Source of the DNA: Ramlibacter sp.
GTDB lineage: Bacteria; Pseudomonadota; Gammaproteobacteria; Burkholderiales; Burkholderiaceae_C
NCBI GenBank assembly: GCA_021323335.1
Contig: JAJTCN010000011.1
Location: forward strand, 1-38,340
Length of the DNA: 38,340 nt
Direction: 5' to 3'
The notes under the pieces are model-generated. The model saw only the letters and a list, made by a program, of their open reading frames with translations, did no database searches and had not been told where the DNA came from. Below, in pieces: positions 8,601 through 16,508 of this stretch. The translations under genes were made by a program, and so were the position numbers. Positions within the stretch are counted from its first letter, which is position 1. Each line of letters opens with the position of its first letter.

Positions 8601-9229
8601 CCGTCCAGCAGGCCGCGCCGCGCCAGCGCATCCCGCACGTCGTGCGGACCCCGCACCAGCACCGCCTGCAAGCCCAGCGCGAGCGCGCCTTCGACGTTGG
8701 CGGGCAGGTCGTCGAACAGCAGAACTTCGTGCGCGGGCACGCCGATCTCGCGCAGCACGTGCTCGAACGCCGCCGGCTGGGGCTTGCGATGGCCGATCTC
8801 GTGCGATGCGAACACGCGTTCGAAGCGAGGCAGCAGTTGCGGGAAGGCGCGCCGCATCTCGGCCATGTGCGCTTCGTTGGTGTTGGAGATCGCGTAGCAG
8901 GGCACGCGACGGCGCACCTGCTCCACCAGCCGGTTGGTCTCCTCGATCTCGGCCACCAGGATCGCGTTGAAGCCGGCCTCGACCGTGGCGGCGTCGCAGT
9001 CGAGTTCCAGCACCTGCCGCAGGTGGGTGAAGTAACCGTCGTTCGACAGCCTGCCGGTCTCGTGTTGCAGGAAGGGCTCGTCCCAATGGAAGGTCTGGCG
9101 CAGGCGGTCGGGCGCCAGGCGTGAATGCGGCGCCCAGGCCGCCAGCGCGCGGTCGAAGTCGATGGCGAGGATGACGCCGCCGAGGTCGAACAGGATGGCG
9201 CGGACGCCGGGGGAAGGGTGGGTCGACAT
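8597..9229 (-). CDS. HAD-family phosphatase, YihX-like
   Basis: A 210-residue HAD hydrolase. Motif I is FDLGGVI with nucleophile Asp15 and Gly in place of the usual second Asp, as in the YihX-type subgroup. Motif II is SNTN (Ser115), the lysine is Lys149 in GHRKPQP, and motif III is LFDDLP (Asp173-174). The cap region (DFDRALAAWAP, LQHETGRLS) also resembles E. coli YihX, a glucose-1-phosphate phosphatase, though substrate cannot be fixed from sequence. An ATG at 9229 is preferred over longer in-frame starts because homologous sequence begins here. Its stop codon shares the tetranucleotide CTAG with the stop of the convergent aconitase-like gene. Confidence 0.88.
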   Translation of the reverse strand: MSTHPSPGVRAILFDLGGVILAIDFDRALAAWAPHSRLAPDRLRQTFHWDEPFLQHETGRLSNDGYFTHLRQVLELDCDAATVEAGFNAILVAEIEETNRLVEQVRRRVPCYAISNTNEAHMAEMRRAFPQLLPRFERVFASHEIGHRKPQPAAFEHVLREIGVPAHEVLLFDDLPANVEGALALGLQAVLVRGPHDVRDALARRGLLDG

Positions 9230-9412
9230 GGACGCGATTTTCGCCATCCGGCGGCGCGGATTCGCACGATCTTCACGCAGCGGCTGCCCCATCGATACGA
9301 AGCCTTTACATGGGTGACGCACCCTTCCTACATCGCTTCGCGCCCCGTGCTTGCGCGAGCGAGCGTGATTGCCGAGCACACTCGAGGCAGCTAGAAATTA
9401 GTGAGGTCCCCC

Positions 9413-9706
9413 ATGAAACGTGTTCTTCTTTCCCTCGCCGCGGTGGCCACCCTCGGCGCCCTGGGTGGCTGTGCCGCCTACGCCGACCCGTACGGCGCCT
9501 ACGGCCCCGGCTACGGCTACGCGCAGCCTTCCGTGAGCATCGGTGTCGGCACCGGCTACTACGGCGGCTACTACAACAACGGCTACTACTACGGCCGGCC
9601 GGGCGACCGTGACCGCGACGGCGTGGCCAACCGCTACGACCGCGACCGCGACGGCGACGGCGTTCGCAACAGCCGCGACACGCGCCCGAACAACCCCTGG
9701 CGCTGA
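9413..9706 (+). CDS. Small Gly/Tyr-rich lipoprotein with Asp-rich calcium-loop-like tail
   Basis: A 97-residue predicted lipoprotein. The signal peptide MKRVLLSLAAVATLGALGGC ends in a lipobox with acylation at Cys20. The middle (about 23-62) is rich in Gly, Tyr and Pro. The C-terminal third repeats Asp-Arg-Asp units, DRDRDG (65-70) and DRDRDGDG (76-83), resembling thrombospondin type 3 or EF-like calcium loops. The start at 9413 is chosen because GTGAGG lies 6 bases upstream. It stands alone between a convergent-side phosphatase gene upstream on the other strand and a terminator-like hairpin downstream. Role unknown; it is probably an envelope protein anchored in the outer or inner membrane. 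Confidence 0.8.
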   Translation: MKRVLLSLAAVATLGALGGCAAYADPYGAYGPGYGYAQPSVSIGVGTGYYGGYYNNGYYYGRPGDRDRDGVANRYDRDRDGDGVRNSRDTRPNNPWR

Positions 9707-9713
9707 GTCTCCC

Positions 9714-9740
9714 CACCGGCCCGCGTCGAGCGGGCCGGTG
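9714..9740 (+). terminator. Hairpin after the small lipoprotein gene
   Basis: A perfect 11-bp stem, CACCGGCCCGC pairing with GCGGGCCGGTG, encloses the loop GTCGA and starts 7 bases after the lipoprotein stop. There is no T run, so it may be a weak intrinsic terminator or an mRNA-stabilising hairpin. Confidence 0.6.
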
Positions 9741-9849
9741 CGCGGATGGACAGCGTAGGCCATCCCGCACAGGCACAAGCACGCACGCCTGATGCGTGTT
9801 CTACGACAAGCAAGCCAGCATGGAGGCATCCGAACCAGGAGAGCCATCC

Positions 9850-10350
9850 ATGAACGACACCAAGCACCACGAAATCCTCTGGGACCTGATCAAGGACCAG
9901 CGCTTTGCCATGCTGTCCCACCGCCATTCGGACGGGACGCTGCATTCCCATCCGCTCACCACGCAGAACAAGGAGCTGGGCGAAGACGGCTGCCTCTACT
10001 TCTTCGTCTCGCGTTCCAGCGAGGTCGGGCAGCGGCTGCAGGCCGACGGCAATGTCAACCTCGCCTATGCCAATCCCGGCAAGGACACCTGGGTGTCCGT
10101 GACCGGCACGGCGCGCGTGCTGGAAGACATGGCCAAGAAGAAGGAACTGTTCAATCCCATCGCCAAGGCCTGGTTCCCGGGCGGCGCCGAAGACCCGGAC
10201 ATGGAACTGGTCGAAGTGCGCATCGACGAGGCCGAGTACTGGAACATCAAGGAGAACAAGCTGCTGCAGCTGCTGAAGATGGGCAAGGCGGCGCTGACCG
10301 AGACCCGCCCGAAGATGGGCGAGCACAAGGAAGTGCAGTTCAACAACTGA
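9850..10350 (+). CDS. Pyridoxamine 5'-phosphate oxidase-like (general stress protein 26 type) protein
   Basis: A 166-residue protein of the split-barrel flavin-binding PNPOx-like superfamily, the group of small general stress proteins. Features are the N-terminal HHEILWDLIKDQRFAMLSH, the strand LHSHPLTTQNKE, a CLYFFVSRSS segment that lines the flavin site in relatives, and a C-terminal VRIDEAEYWN. Start ATG at 9850 has AGGAGAG about 6 bases upstream; a longer in-frame start at 9796 lacks one. Family members bind FMN, FAD or F420, and the substrate is usually unknown. It ends 3 bases before the convergent cytochrome gene. Role in stress protection is inference from family. Confidence 0.85.
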   Translation: MNDTKHHEILWDLIKDQRFAMLSHRHSDGTLHSHPLTTQNKELGEDGCLYFFVSRSSEVGQRLQADGNVNLAYANPGKDTWVSVTGTARVLEDMAKKKELFNPIAKAWFPGGAEDPDMELVEVRIDEAEYWNIKENKLLQLLKMGKAALTETRPKMGEHKEVQFNN

Positions 10351-10353
10351 TCG

Positions 10354-10761
10354 TCAGCGCCGGCGGGTGTTGATCGACTGCAGGTAGGCGGTGACGTCGG
10401 AGATCTGCTCCTCGGTCAACTCCTCGCCCCAGGGCGGCATGAACTCGGAGCGGGCGATCGCCTTGCCGCCGATGCGCACGATCAGCTTGATGTACTCGGC
10501 GTTCTTGTCGCTCTCGCGCAGGTTGGCCGGCGCCGGGTTGTACAGCCTGGCCGCGCGGCCCCTGCCGTCGGCATTGGCGCCGTGGCAGGTGACGCAATAG
10601 GTGCCGAAGACCACGCTGCCGCGGAAGGCCCGGGCGTCGGCGCTGTCGCGCGACAACAGCGGCTTGCTCGTTGCGGCCAGGACCTGCGCATAGGCATTGC
10701 CCAGTTGGGCCGCCGCCGGCAGCGCGCAGAGGGCCAGCACGGCCGCGAGCCACCGCATCAT
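10354..10761 (-). CDS. Periplasmic mono-haem c-type cytochrome
   Basis: A 135-residue class I cytochrome c. The signal peptide MMRWLAAVLALCALPAAAQ directs it to the periplasm. A single haem-binding CVTCH lies at 56-60, and Met108 in SEFMPPWG is the likely distal ligand. The start ATG at 10761 overlaps the stop of the cupredoxin gene (ATGA), pointing to translational coupling; a second ATG follows directly at 10758. It is the last gene of a three-gene operon after a di-haem peroxidase and a cupredoxin, so it is probably an electron carrier for the peroxidase. Confidence 0.9.
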   Translation of the reverse strand: MMRWLAAVLALCALPAAAQLGNAYAQVLAATSKPLLSRDSADARAFRGSVVFGTYCVTCHGANADGRGRAARLYNPAPANLRESDKNAEYIKLIVRIGGKAIARSEFMPPWGEELTEEQISDVTAYLQSINTRRR

Positions 10762-11099
10762 TTGCGGACCTCGACCATCAGCTTCATGTCGGGGTGCACC
10801 GCGCATTCCACCTCCACCATGCCGGGCTTGTCCAGCACCACGGTCTTGGACAGGCCGTGGCCGTAGGAGCCCAGGTCGAAGCTCTTCACCTCCGACAGGG
10901 AAAAGATGTTGTGGTTGAACGGGTCGTCGTTGGTGAACCTGACCGTATCGCCCGTCTTGACGGCCAGCCGGGTCACCGAGAAGCTCTTGTTCTTCTGCGT
11001 GACGACGTGTTCGCCGGCATGCGCGCCAGGCGCGATGGCCAGGGCGAGCAGGGTGGCGAGGAGGTTCGGCGTGATGCGCATGGCAGTGCTCCGTTTCAT
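10758..11099 (-). CDS. Periplasmic cupredoxin (plastocyanin-like blue copper protein)
   Basis: A 113-residue small blue copper protein. After a signal peptide ending AHAGE, the fold signature includes DTVRFTNDDPFNHNIFS. The expected type 1 copper ligands are present: His63, Cys99, His102 and Met105 in VECAVHPDM. It probably shuttles electrons in the periplasm. The start at 11099 overlaps the upstream peroxidase stop (ATGA). An alternative ATG at 11081 has a GGAG about 9 bases upstream and would still leave a full signal peptide, so the start is uncertain by 6 codons. Gene context with a di-haem peroxidase and a cytochrome c suggests a role as electron donor or acceptor for that enzyme. Confidence 0.9.
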   Translation of the reverse strand: MKRSTAMRITPNLLATLLALAIAPGAHAGEHVVTQKNKSFSVTRLAVKTGDTVRFTNDDPFNHNIFSLSEVKSFDLGSYGHGLSKTVVLDKPGMVEVECAVHPDMKLMVEVRK

Positions 11100-12136
11100 T
11101 GCGGCAGGATGGGCAGGTCGATGGCGACGCGGGGGCCGGTCAGCGCCCGCATGAAGGCGACGAGGTCGTCCTTCTCCTGTTCCGACAGCTTGAGCGGGCG
11201 CATGTCGGCCGAGACGTTGCCGCGGTCATCCCCGCCGCGCACGTAGTGGTCGACCACCTCGCGCAGCGTGGCCGCCGAGCCGTCGTGGAAATAGGGCGCG
11301 GTCAACTCGATGTCGCGCAGCGTCGGCGTCTTGAAGGCGCCCTTCATCGCCGCGACCTTGCGGATGTTGAAGCGGCCCAGGTCCGGCGTGCCCGTGCCGG
11401 CCAGGCCGATGTTGTGGAAACCGTTGTCGGTGAGGTTGGGGCCGTTGTGGCAGGCCGCGCAGTTGCCCCGGGCGGGGTCGGCGAACACCTGGAAGCCGCG
11501 GTGCTGCTGCGGCGTCAGGGCGCGGGTGTCGCCCGCCAGCCAGCGGTCGAACGGCGAGTCGCGCGACACCACGGTGCGCTCGAACGCGGCGAGCGCCTTG
11601 GCCAGCGTTTCCTCGCCGACCGGCTCTCCGGGGTAGGCCGCCGCGAACTGCGCCTTGTAGCCGGGCAGGGTGTTGAGCAGCGCCAGCACCTTGGCGAAGT
11701 CGGCGTTCATCTCGTCGGGCGCCTGCATCGGGCCGAGGGCCTGGTCTTCGAGCGACTTCTTGCGGCCGTCCCACATGAATTGCGTGTTGTAGGCGGCATT
11801 GACGATGGTGGGCGTCGCGCGGCCGAGCACCGCCCCGTTGAAGCCCACCGCCGTCTTCTGCCCGTCGGACCAGCCGAGCGACGGGTTGTGGCAGGTGGCG
11901 CAGGAACTGGCGCCGTTGCCGGAGAGGCGCGGGTCGAAGAACAGTGCCTTGCCGAGGGCCACCCGCTGCGGCGTGCTGGCGTTGTCGGCGGGCATCGGCG
12001 GCTCGCCCAGTTTCCACTGGACCTCCGCCTGGCCCGGGGCCGGAACGCGCGGGTCCGCCGCCTCGATGGCGGCGGGGCCGAACACCACTGCGGCTGCGAC
12101 GGCCGCGGCGGCGAAGGAACGATGCAGCGTCGTCAT
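11096..12136 (-). CDS. Di-haem cytochrome c peroxidase (CCP/MauG family)
   Basis: A 346-residue periplasmic di-haem enzyme. A signal peptide (about 1-27, ending IEAAD) is followed by two haem c motifs, CATCH at 79-83 and CAACH at 226-230. Other family features are FFDPRLSGNGASSCATCH, MWDGR near 121-125, KGAFKTPTLRDIELTAPYFHDG near 265-286, and VVDHYVRGG. The family reduces hydrogen peroxide to water, or, in the MauG branch, oxidises a protein partner. Met264 in AAMKGAFKTP favours the peroxidase branch. The start at 12136 has AGGAGA about 6 bases upstream. It heads the operon with the cupredoxin and cytochrome genes, each overlapping the next by 4 bases. Confidence 0.93.
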   Translation of the reverse strand: MTTLHRSFAAAAVAAAVVFGPAAIEAADPRVPAPGQAEVQWKLGEPPMPADNASTPQRVALGKALFFDPRLSGNGASSCATCHNPSLGWSDGQKTAVGFNGAVLGRATPTIVNAAYNTQFMWDGRKKSLEDQALGPMQAPDEMNADFAKVLALLNTLPGYKAQFAAAYPGEPVGEETLAKALAAFERTVVSRDSPFDRWLAGDTRALTPQQHRGFQVFADPARGNCAACHNGPNLTDNGFHNIGLAGTGTPDLGRFNIRKVAAMKGAFKTPTLRDIELTAPYFHDGSAATLREVVDHYVRGGDDRGNVSADMRPLKLSEQEKDDLVAFMRALTGPRVAIDLPILPQ

Positions 12137-12151
12137 GCTGTCTCCTCGCCA

Positions 12152-12167
12152 CGCCCTTACCAGGGCG
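12152..12167 (-). promoter_or_regulatory. Small hairpin in the leader of the peroxidase operon
   Basis: A perfect 6-bp stem, CGCCCT with AGGGCG around TACC, lies 16 bases before the peroxidase start codon. It could be an operator half-site pair or an mRNA leader hairpin. Function is inferred only from position. Confidence 0.3.
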
Positions 12168-12229
12168 CGTATCCCCACTTTGGGTGAGAGTGCTACGAGA
12201 TGCAACAGCCGTTCGGAGCGGCCTACGAT

Positions 12230-12245
12230 CCGCCTGTCGAGGCGG
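12230..12245 (-). terminator. Hairpin downstream of the chemoreceptor gene
   Basis: CCGCCT pairs with AGGCGG around the tetraloop GTCG, 10 bases beyond the chemoreceptor stop. The stem is GC-rich but no T run follows on the minus strand, so termination is only possible. Confidence 0.35.
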
Positions 12246-12254
12246 GCCCCGAAA

Positions 12255-13424
12255 TCAGGCAGGAATTGGCAGCAGCGGCGCGCCTGGATAGGCCGCCGCG
12301 AAGCGGTCGTCCGCCGCCTCTTCCTGGGTGCGGAAGCGGGCCACCAGCTGGAGCAGCGCACTCGCCTGCTCCGCCAGCGCCGTGGTCGCTTCGGCCGTCT
12401 CCTGTACCAGCATGGCGTTCTGCTGCACGCCGTGTTCGAGCTCGCCGATGGCGGTGTTCACCTGGCCGATGCCGGCGCTTTGCTCGCCGCTGGCCGCCGC
12501 GATCTCCGCGATCAGCGTGCTGACTTGCGTCACCGCGGCGACGATTTCCTCCATCGTGCTGCCGGCGGTGCCCACGAGGCGGCTGCCGGCCTGCACCCGC
12601 TCCACCGATTCGCCGATCAGCGACTTGATCTCGCGCGCGGCCTGCGCGCTGCGCTGGGCCAGCGTGCGCACTTCCGCCGCCACCACGGCGAAGCCGCGGC
12701 CCTGGTCGCCGGCGCGGGCGGCTTCCACCGCCGCGTTGAGCGCCAGCAGGTTGGTCTGGAAGGCGATGCCGTCGATCACGCTGCTGATGTCGCCGATGCG
12801 CGCCGCGGACGCCGAGATGCCGTCCATGGTGGCGACCACGTCCGCCACCACCTGGCCGCCGCGCTGCGCGACGCTGGATGCGGTCTGCGCCAGCTCGCTC
12901 GCGGCGCGCGCGTTGTCGGCGTTGTGCTGCACGGTGGAAGTGAGTTCCTCCAGCGAGCTGGCGGTTTCCTCCAGCGTGCTGGCCTGGTGCTCGGTGCGGC
13001 CGGAGAGGTCGCGGTGGCCTTGCGCCATCTGGGCGCTGCGCGCGGCGACGGCATGGGCGCTGTGCGACACCTCGGTCACCAGGCCGCGCAGGTCGCCGGT
13101 CATGCGTTCCAGCCCCTGCAGCATCTTCTGCGTCTCGCCCTGCGCCTGCACCTGCACGCGCGCCGTCAGGTCGCCCTCGGCCACGCGGCCGATCACGTGG
13201 GCCGCCGCGCGGATGGAGCGCAGGATGCCTTCGCGGATGCTCAGCCGCAGCAGCGTGGCCGTCAGCACCACCGCGGCGAACGCCGCGCCGGCCTCCCAGG
13301 CGAAGCCCGGGCGTTCTTCAGGCGGGATCCAGCGCCAGGCCAACGCCGCGACCACGAGCATGCCCGCGCCCGCGAGCGCGAGCATCGCATTGAGCTTCAG
13401 AACCACCGACACATGCTTCTTCAT
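12255..13424 (-). CDS. Methyl-accepting chemotaxis protein with minimal periplasmic region
   Basis: A 389-residue chemoreceptor. Two membrane segments (about 8-30 and 41-62) are separated by only about 10 residues ([11 protein letters not shown]). A HAMP domain (about 63-120, with [14 protein letters not shown]) and a long coiled-coil signalling domain follow. The conserved hairpin tip is present: [23 protein letters not shown] and [17 protein letters not shown]. There is no periplasmic ligand-binding domain, so it may sense through the membrane, through HAMP, or via partners. The start at 13424 is preferred over 13439 on the basis of the MKKHVSVV N-terminus and a GGGAAAG upstream. The C-terminus has no CheR-tethering pentapeptide. 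It is not adjacent to other chemotaxis genes. Confidence 0.93.
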   Translation of the reverse strand: MKKHVSVVLKLNAMLALAGAGMLVVAALAWRWIPPEERPGFAWEAGAAFAAVVLTATLLRLSIREGILRSIRAAAHVIGRVAEGDLTARVQVQAQGETQKMLQGLERMTGDLRGLVTEVSHSAHAVAARSAQMAQGHRDLSGRTEHQASTLEETASSLEELTSTVQHNADNARAASELAQTASSVAQRGGQVVADVVATMDGISASAARIGDISSVIDGIAFQTNLLALNAAVEAARAGDQGRGFAVVAAEVRTLAQRSAQAAREIKSLIGESVERVQAGSRLVGTAGSTMEEIVAAVTQVSTLIAEIAAASGEQSAGIGQVNTAIGELEHGVQQNAMLVQETAEATTALAEQASALLQLVARFRTQEEAADDRFAAAYPGAPLLPIPA

Positions 13425-13508
13425 GGCGCTTTCCCGCACTGATCTGGGGCGACTTTGGCACCAAGGCGGCGGGTGTTCGTGCCCGTGACTGGCGCGGCCG
13501 TGAGATTC

Positions 13509-14252
13509 TTAACGGTCTGTCGTGTCGAGGCAGTAGCTGCTCCCCCGTTTGTGGCTTGCGCCCCACGTGCGAAAGCCGTTGCGATCGATGTGGATGCGCC
13601 CGCTCGGGTACCGGCTGACGCCCATGTCCCATTGCTGTCCCTGCTCCCGCCAGAAGCCGCACAGCCGCAGGCCGGCAGCCTCGGCGATGGGCGCGATGTC
13701 CACCGCGAAGATCTGATGGGAGCTGCCCGGCGCGCCGCCGGCGCAGCGGTTGAGCACCGGCGCCCGGTAGGCGGAGACGACCTCGAAGTCGGACAGCACC
13801 CGCTCCCGGCGCAGCTCGCGCAGCAATACGAGCACCTCGCGCACCTTCGGCCACAACGCCGGCGGCGGCACGTCGAAGGGATCGGCCTTGCACTCCTTCC
13901 ACATCGATGCACTGCGCAGCAGCTGGTAGGTGGGCACCACCCCGGCCAGGTCCTCCCGCGCCAGGAATTGCTCGAACCGGTCCACCTGCGCGGCGTTCGA
14001 AGTGCGCCAGTGGGCAAAGAGCACGGGCCCGCGTTCACCGTCGGCCAGTTTCGGCTCGGGCACCGCGGGCGGCGGCGTCAGGGGAGCCGGCGGCACCGGC
14101 TGGTCGAGCGGCGGGCTGACCGGACCGGGGATGGTGGCGGGAGGCGGCGGCGTTTGAATGCGGGGCGTGCACGCCACGAGGCCGGCCAGCACGAGCAGTG
14201 CCGCGGCGCCGATCCGCGCCGGAGCGATTCGCCGGGGACGAAGCTGTGGCAC
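13509..14252 (-). CDS. M15-family peptidase-like lipoprotein (D-Ala-D-Ala carboxypeptidase fold)
   Basis: A 247-residue predicted lipoprotein. Its signal (ARIGAAALLVLAGLVAC) ends in a lipobox at Cys28. A proline-rich linker of about 35 residues (33-68) follows, then a peptidase M15-type domain. The zinc ligands expected for this family are visible: His179 and Asp185 in GSSHQIFAVD, and His221 in GRIHID. M15 enzymes trim peptidoglycan peptides, so a cell-wall role in the periplasm is likely. The start is GTG at 14252, with GGAGG about 8 bases upstream; this leaves 20 bases after the recQ stop. Substrate specificity (DD- or LD-peptidase, or a non-catalytic cell-wall binder) is not settled by sequence. 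Confidence 0.8.
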   Translation of the reverse strand: MPQLRPRRIAPARIGAAALLVLAGLVACTPRIQTPPPPATIPGPVSPPLDQPVPPAPLTPPPAVPEPKLADGERGPVLFAHWRTSNAAQVDRFEQFLAREDLAGVVPTYQLLRSASMWKECKADPFDVPPPALWPKVREVLVLLRELRRERVLSDFEVVSAYRAPVLNRCAGGAPGSSHQIFAVDIAPIAEAAGLRLCGFWREQGQQWDMGVSRYPSGRIHIDRNGFRTWGASHKRGSSYCLDTTDR

Positions 14253-14272
14253 GCGCGCCCTCCCGCCGGCCC

Positions 14273-16015
14273 CTACGCCGCAGCCGCGGGCTGCGCAGGG
14301 GACGCCGCGACCGCGCCGCGCGGCGCCTTGGCGCGGCGCACGTACTCCGGCAGGAAGGTCCGGCGCGACCGGTCGGCGAACGCCACGGTCACCTGCGTGG
14401 CGCCGGCTTCCTCCACCACGCCGCGGCCATAGCGCCGCACTTCCACCAGGTCGCCGCGCTGGAACATCGCCGCGCCGGTTTCTTGCGAAGGCGTCGGTGG
14501 TTCGGCGGGCGCCTGCCGCAGCAGCTCCTCCACCACGGCTTCGTGCGCCTTGATCCGCCGGCAGTTGTCGCAGTGGTCGCAATGCTCAGGGGCGCCTTCG
14601 CCCTCCAGGTGCTCCAGCAGCACGCGCCAGCGGCACTGGCCCGTCTGCGCGTAGAACACCATGCGTTCGAGCGCTTCGCGGTCGAGGTCGCGCTTCCTGC
14701 CGTAGCCTTCCGTCAGCTCGCGCATGCGGGTGGGCGACGCCGCCTTGGCCGCGAGCCGCAGCGTGCCATCGCGGGCCTGCATCACCAGCTTGTCCTTGCG
14801 CAGCAGGCCCAGCGCCACCTGCAGCTTCGATTTCGGCCGGCCGACCCGCGCCTGCAGCAGGGGCAGCGTCCAGGGGCCGCCTTCCACCGGCTGGTCCTGC
14901 AAGGCCTGCACGATGGCCCGGGCATCCTCCTCGCCGGGGTAGCGCCCGGCCATGAAGAACTGCTGGATCGCCTTGTCGCCGCGCAGGAACAGCAGCGTGC
15001 AGCGCGCGAGCTCGCCATCGCGTCCGGCGCGTCCCGCTTCCTGGTAGTAGGCCTCCAGGGTGGCGGGCAGCTGGTAGTGCAGCACGAAGCGGATGTCCGG
15101 CTTGTCGATGCCCAGGCCGAAGGCATTGGTCGCGACCATCACGCGGGTGTCGCCCGCCATGAACGCTTCCTGCGTGGCGGCCCGTTCGGCCGCGGGCAGC
15201 CTGCCGTGATAGAGCGCCACCGACTCGTCGGCGGCGCGCAGCGCATCGAACACGGCCTGCGCGGCCTTGATCGTGGCGGCGTAGACGATGCCGCTGCCCT
15301 GCGTTGCGCGCACCACCTTCAGCACCTGCGCGGTCTTGTCGGCTTCGGTGGCCACCGGCACCACGCGCAGGTCGAGGTTGGGACGGTAGGCGCTGGAGTT
15401 GACGACGCCGTCGGCCGGGATGCCCAGCTGGGCGCAGATGTCCCTGGCGATCTCGTCGGTGGCCGTCGCGGTCAGCGCCAGCACGACCGGCTTGCCCAGC
15501 CGCGCCGCCAGGTGGCCGATCTCCAGGAAGGCGGGGCGGAAGTCGTGGCCCCAGTGCGAGATGCAGTGGGCTTCGTCGACCGCCAGCAGGGAGACGGGAT
15601 GGGCCCGCAGCTTCTCGAGGAAGGCGGGCTCGGCCAGGCGCTCGGGCGTGGTCATGATGATCCTGGCGCTGCCGTCGGCCACGGCGGCCTCCGCCGCTTT
15701 CGCCTCATCGCCATCGATGGCGCTGTTCACCTGCACCGCCGCGATGCCGAGTTCACGCAGCGACTCGCACTGGTCCTTCATCAGGGCGATGAGCGGCGAC
15801 ACGACGACGGTTCGTCCTGCCAGCAGCAGGGCCGGCAGCTGGTAGCACAGCGACTTGCCGGCGCCGGTGGGCATGACGGCCAGGGTGGACTGGCCGGCCA
15901 GCACGCGGTCGATTACGCTGGATTGGCCGGGACGCAGGCGGGACAGGCCGAAAGTGTCGCGCAGCAGCGCGCGCACGCGCCGCGCCTGCGCGGCGGGTGG
16001 GGGTCGCAATGCCAT
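14273..16015 (-). CDS. recQ: RecQ-family ATP-dependent DNA helicase
   Basis: A 580-residue superfamily 2 helicase of the RecQ family, which unwinds DNA 3' to 5' in repair and recombination. Walker A is PTGAGKS (49-55) and motif II is DEAH (147-150), followed by CISHWGHDFRP, the RecQ aromatic-rich loop. The zinc site uses Cys461, 479, 482 and 485 (HCDHCDNC). The C-terminus has no HRDC domain. Instead there is a small beta-rich segment (MFQRGDLVEVRRYGRGVVEE) and an Ala/Pro-rich end. Start ATG at 16015 lies 6 bases after the upstream small gene, so they are likely co-transcribed. Because of the missing HRDC, it may be a RecQ paralogue. Confidence 0.93.
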   Translation of the reverse strand: MALRPPPAAQARRVRALLRDTFGLSRLRPGQSSVIDRVLAGQSTLAVMPTGAGKSLCYQLPALLLAGRTVVVSPLIALMKDQCESLRELGIAAVQVNSAIDGDEAKAAEAAVADGSARIIMTTPERLAEPAFLEKLRAHPVSLLAVDEAHCISHWGHDFRPAFLEIGHLAARLGKPVVLALTATATDEIARDICAQLGIPADGVVNSSAYRPNLDLRVVPVATEADKTAQVLKVVRATQGSGIVYAATIKAAQAVFDALRAADESVALYHGRLPAAERAATQEAFMAGDTRVMVATNAFGLGIDKPDIRFVLHYQLPATLEAYYQEAGRAGRDGELARCTLLFLRGDKAIQQFFMAGRYPGEEDARAIVQALQDQPVEGGPWTLPLLQARVGRPKSKLQVALGLLRKDKLVMQARDGTLRLAAKAASPTRMRELTEGYGRKRDLDREALERMVFYAQTGQCRWRVLLEHLEGEGAPEHCDHCDNCRRIKAHEAVVEELLRQAPAEPPTPSQETGAAMFQRGDLVEVRRYGRGVVEEAGATQVTVAFADRSRRTFLPEYVRRAKAPRGAVAASPAQPAAAA

Positions 16016-16021
16016 CGATTC

Positions 16022-16372
16022 TCAGCGCTCGTCGCCCGGCACGTCGCCGTCGGCCATCGCGCGCACTTCTTCGTCGTCGAGATCCGTGAGGTCGGTCATC
16101 TCCGTGGCATCGGCGTCGGCGTCGGCGGCGCTTTCGCCCTCCGCGAGGTTGACCACGTGGTCCGGCATGATGTCCGAGCCTTCGCGCGGATCGCGCCCCG
16201 CCACCACGCCGCGCTCGCCCGTGCCGGCGGCATCGCTGTCTTCATGGGCTTCGGTAGTGCCGATGGTGTCGCTGCCGGAATCGGAGTTGTCGCTGGGTCC
16301 CAGCAGGTCGGAACCGCGACCGCTGGGGTGTGCCGGCGCGTTGTCCGCGCCGACGATGCTGCTGTATGCCAT
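16022..16372 (-). CDS. Acidic, low-complexity hypothetical protein
   Basis: A 116-residue protein rich in Asp, Glu, Ser, Gly and Ala, with no membrane segment or signal peptide, and probably largely disordered. It has a GSDLLGPSDNSDSGSDTIG stretch (about 20-38) and an acidic C-terminal half (ADADADATEMTDLTDLDDEE). The start at 16372 is supported by AGGAGA 5 bases upstream. It is read just before recQ and divergently from an acyl-CoA synthetase gene. I do not recognise a domain. Its strong Shine-Dalgarno and ordered start argue that it is a real gene. Confidence 0.75.
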   Translation of the reverse strand: MAYSSIVGADNAPAHPSGRGSDLLGPSDNSDSGSDTIGTTEAHEDSDAAGTGERGVVAGRDPREGSDIMPDHVVNLAEGESAADADADATEMTDLTDLDDEEVRAMADGDVPGDER

Positions 16373-16508
16373 GTCGTTCTCCTTCGCATCGAGAGAGCCA
16401 GTCTGGCCGGGCGCCGGCCAGCGCGGCGTCGGCACCCGCGCCCCGGCGCTGTCGGACGCCACCACCGTGCCAGCGTACCTTACAGTCACGTCGAACAGGA
16501 GACTTTGC

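Noticed and set aside
9312..9324. Dyad GGGTG-ACG-CACCC upstream of the lipoprotein gene
   Set aside because: Short and GC-rich; chance symmetry is likely and no adjacent regulator exists to bind it.
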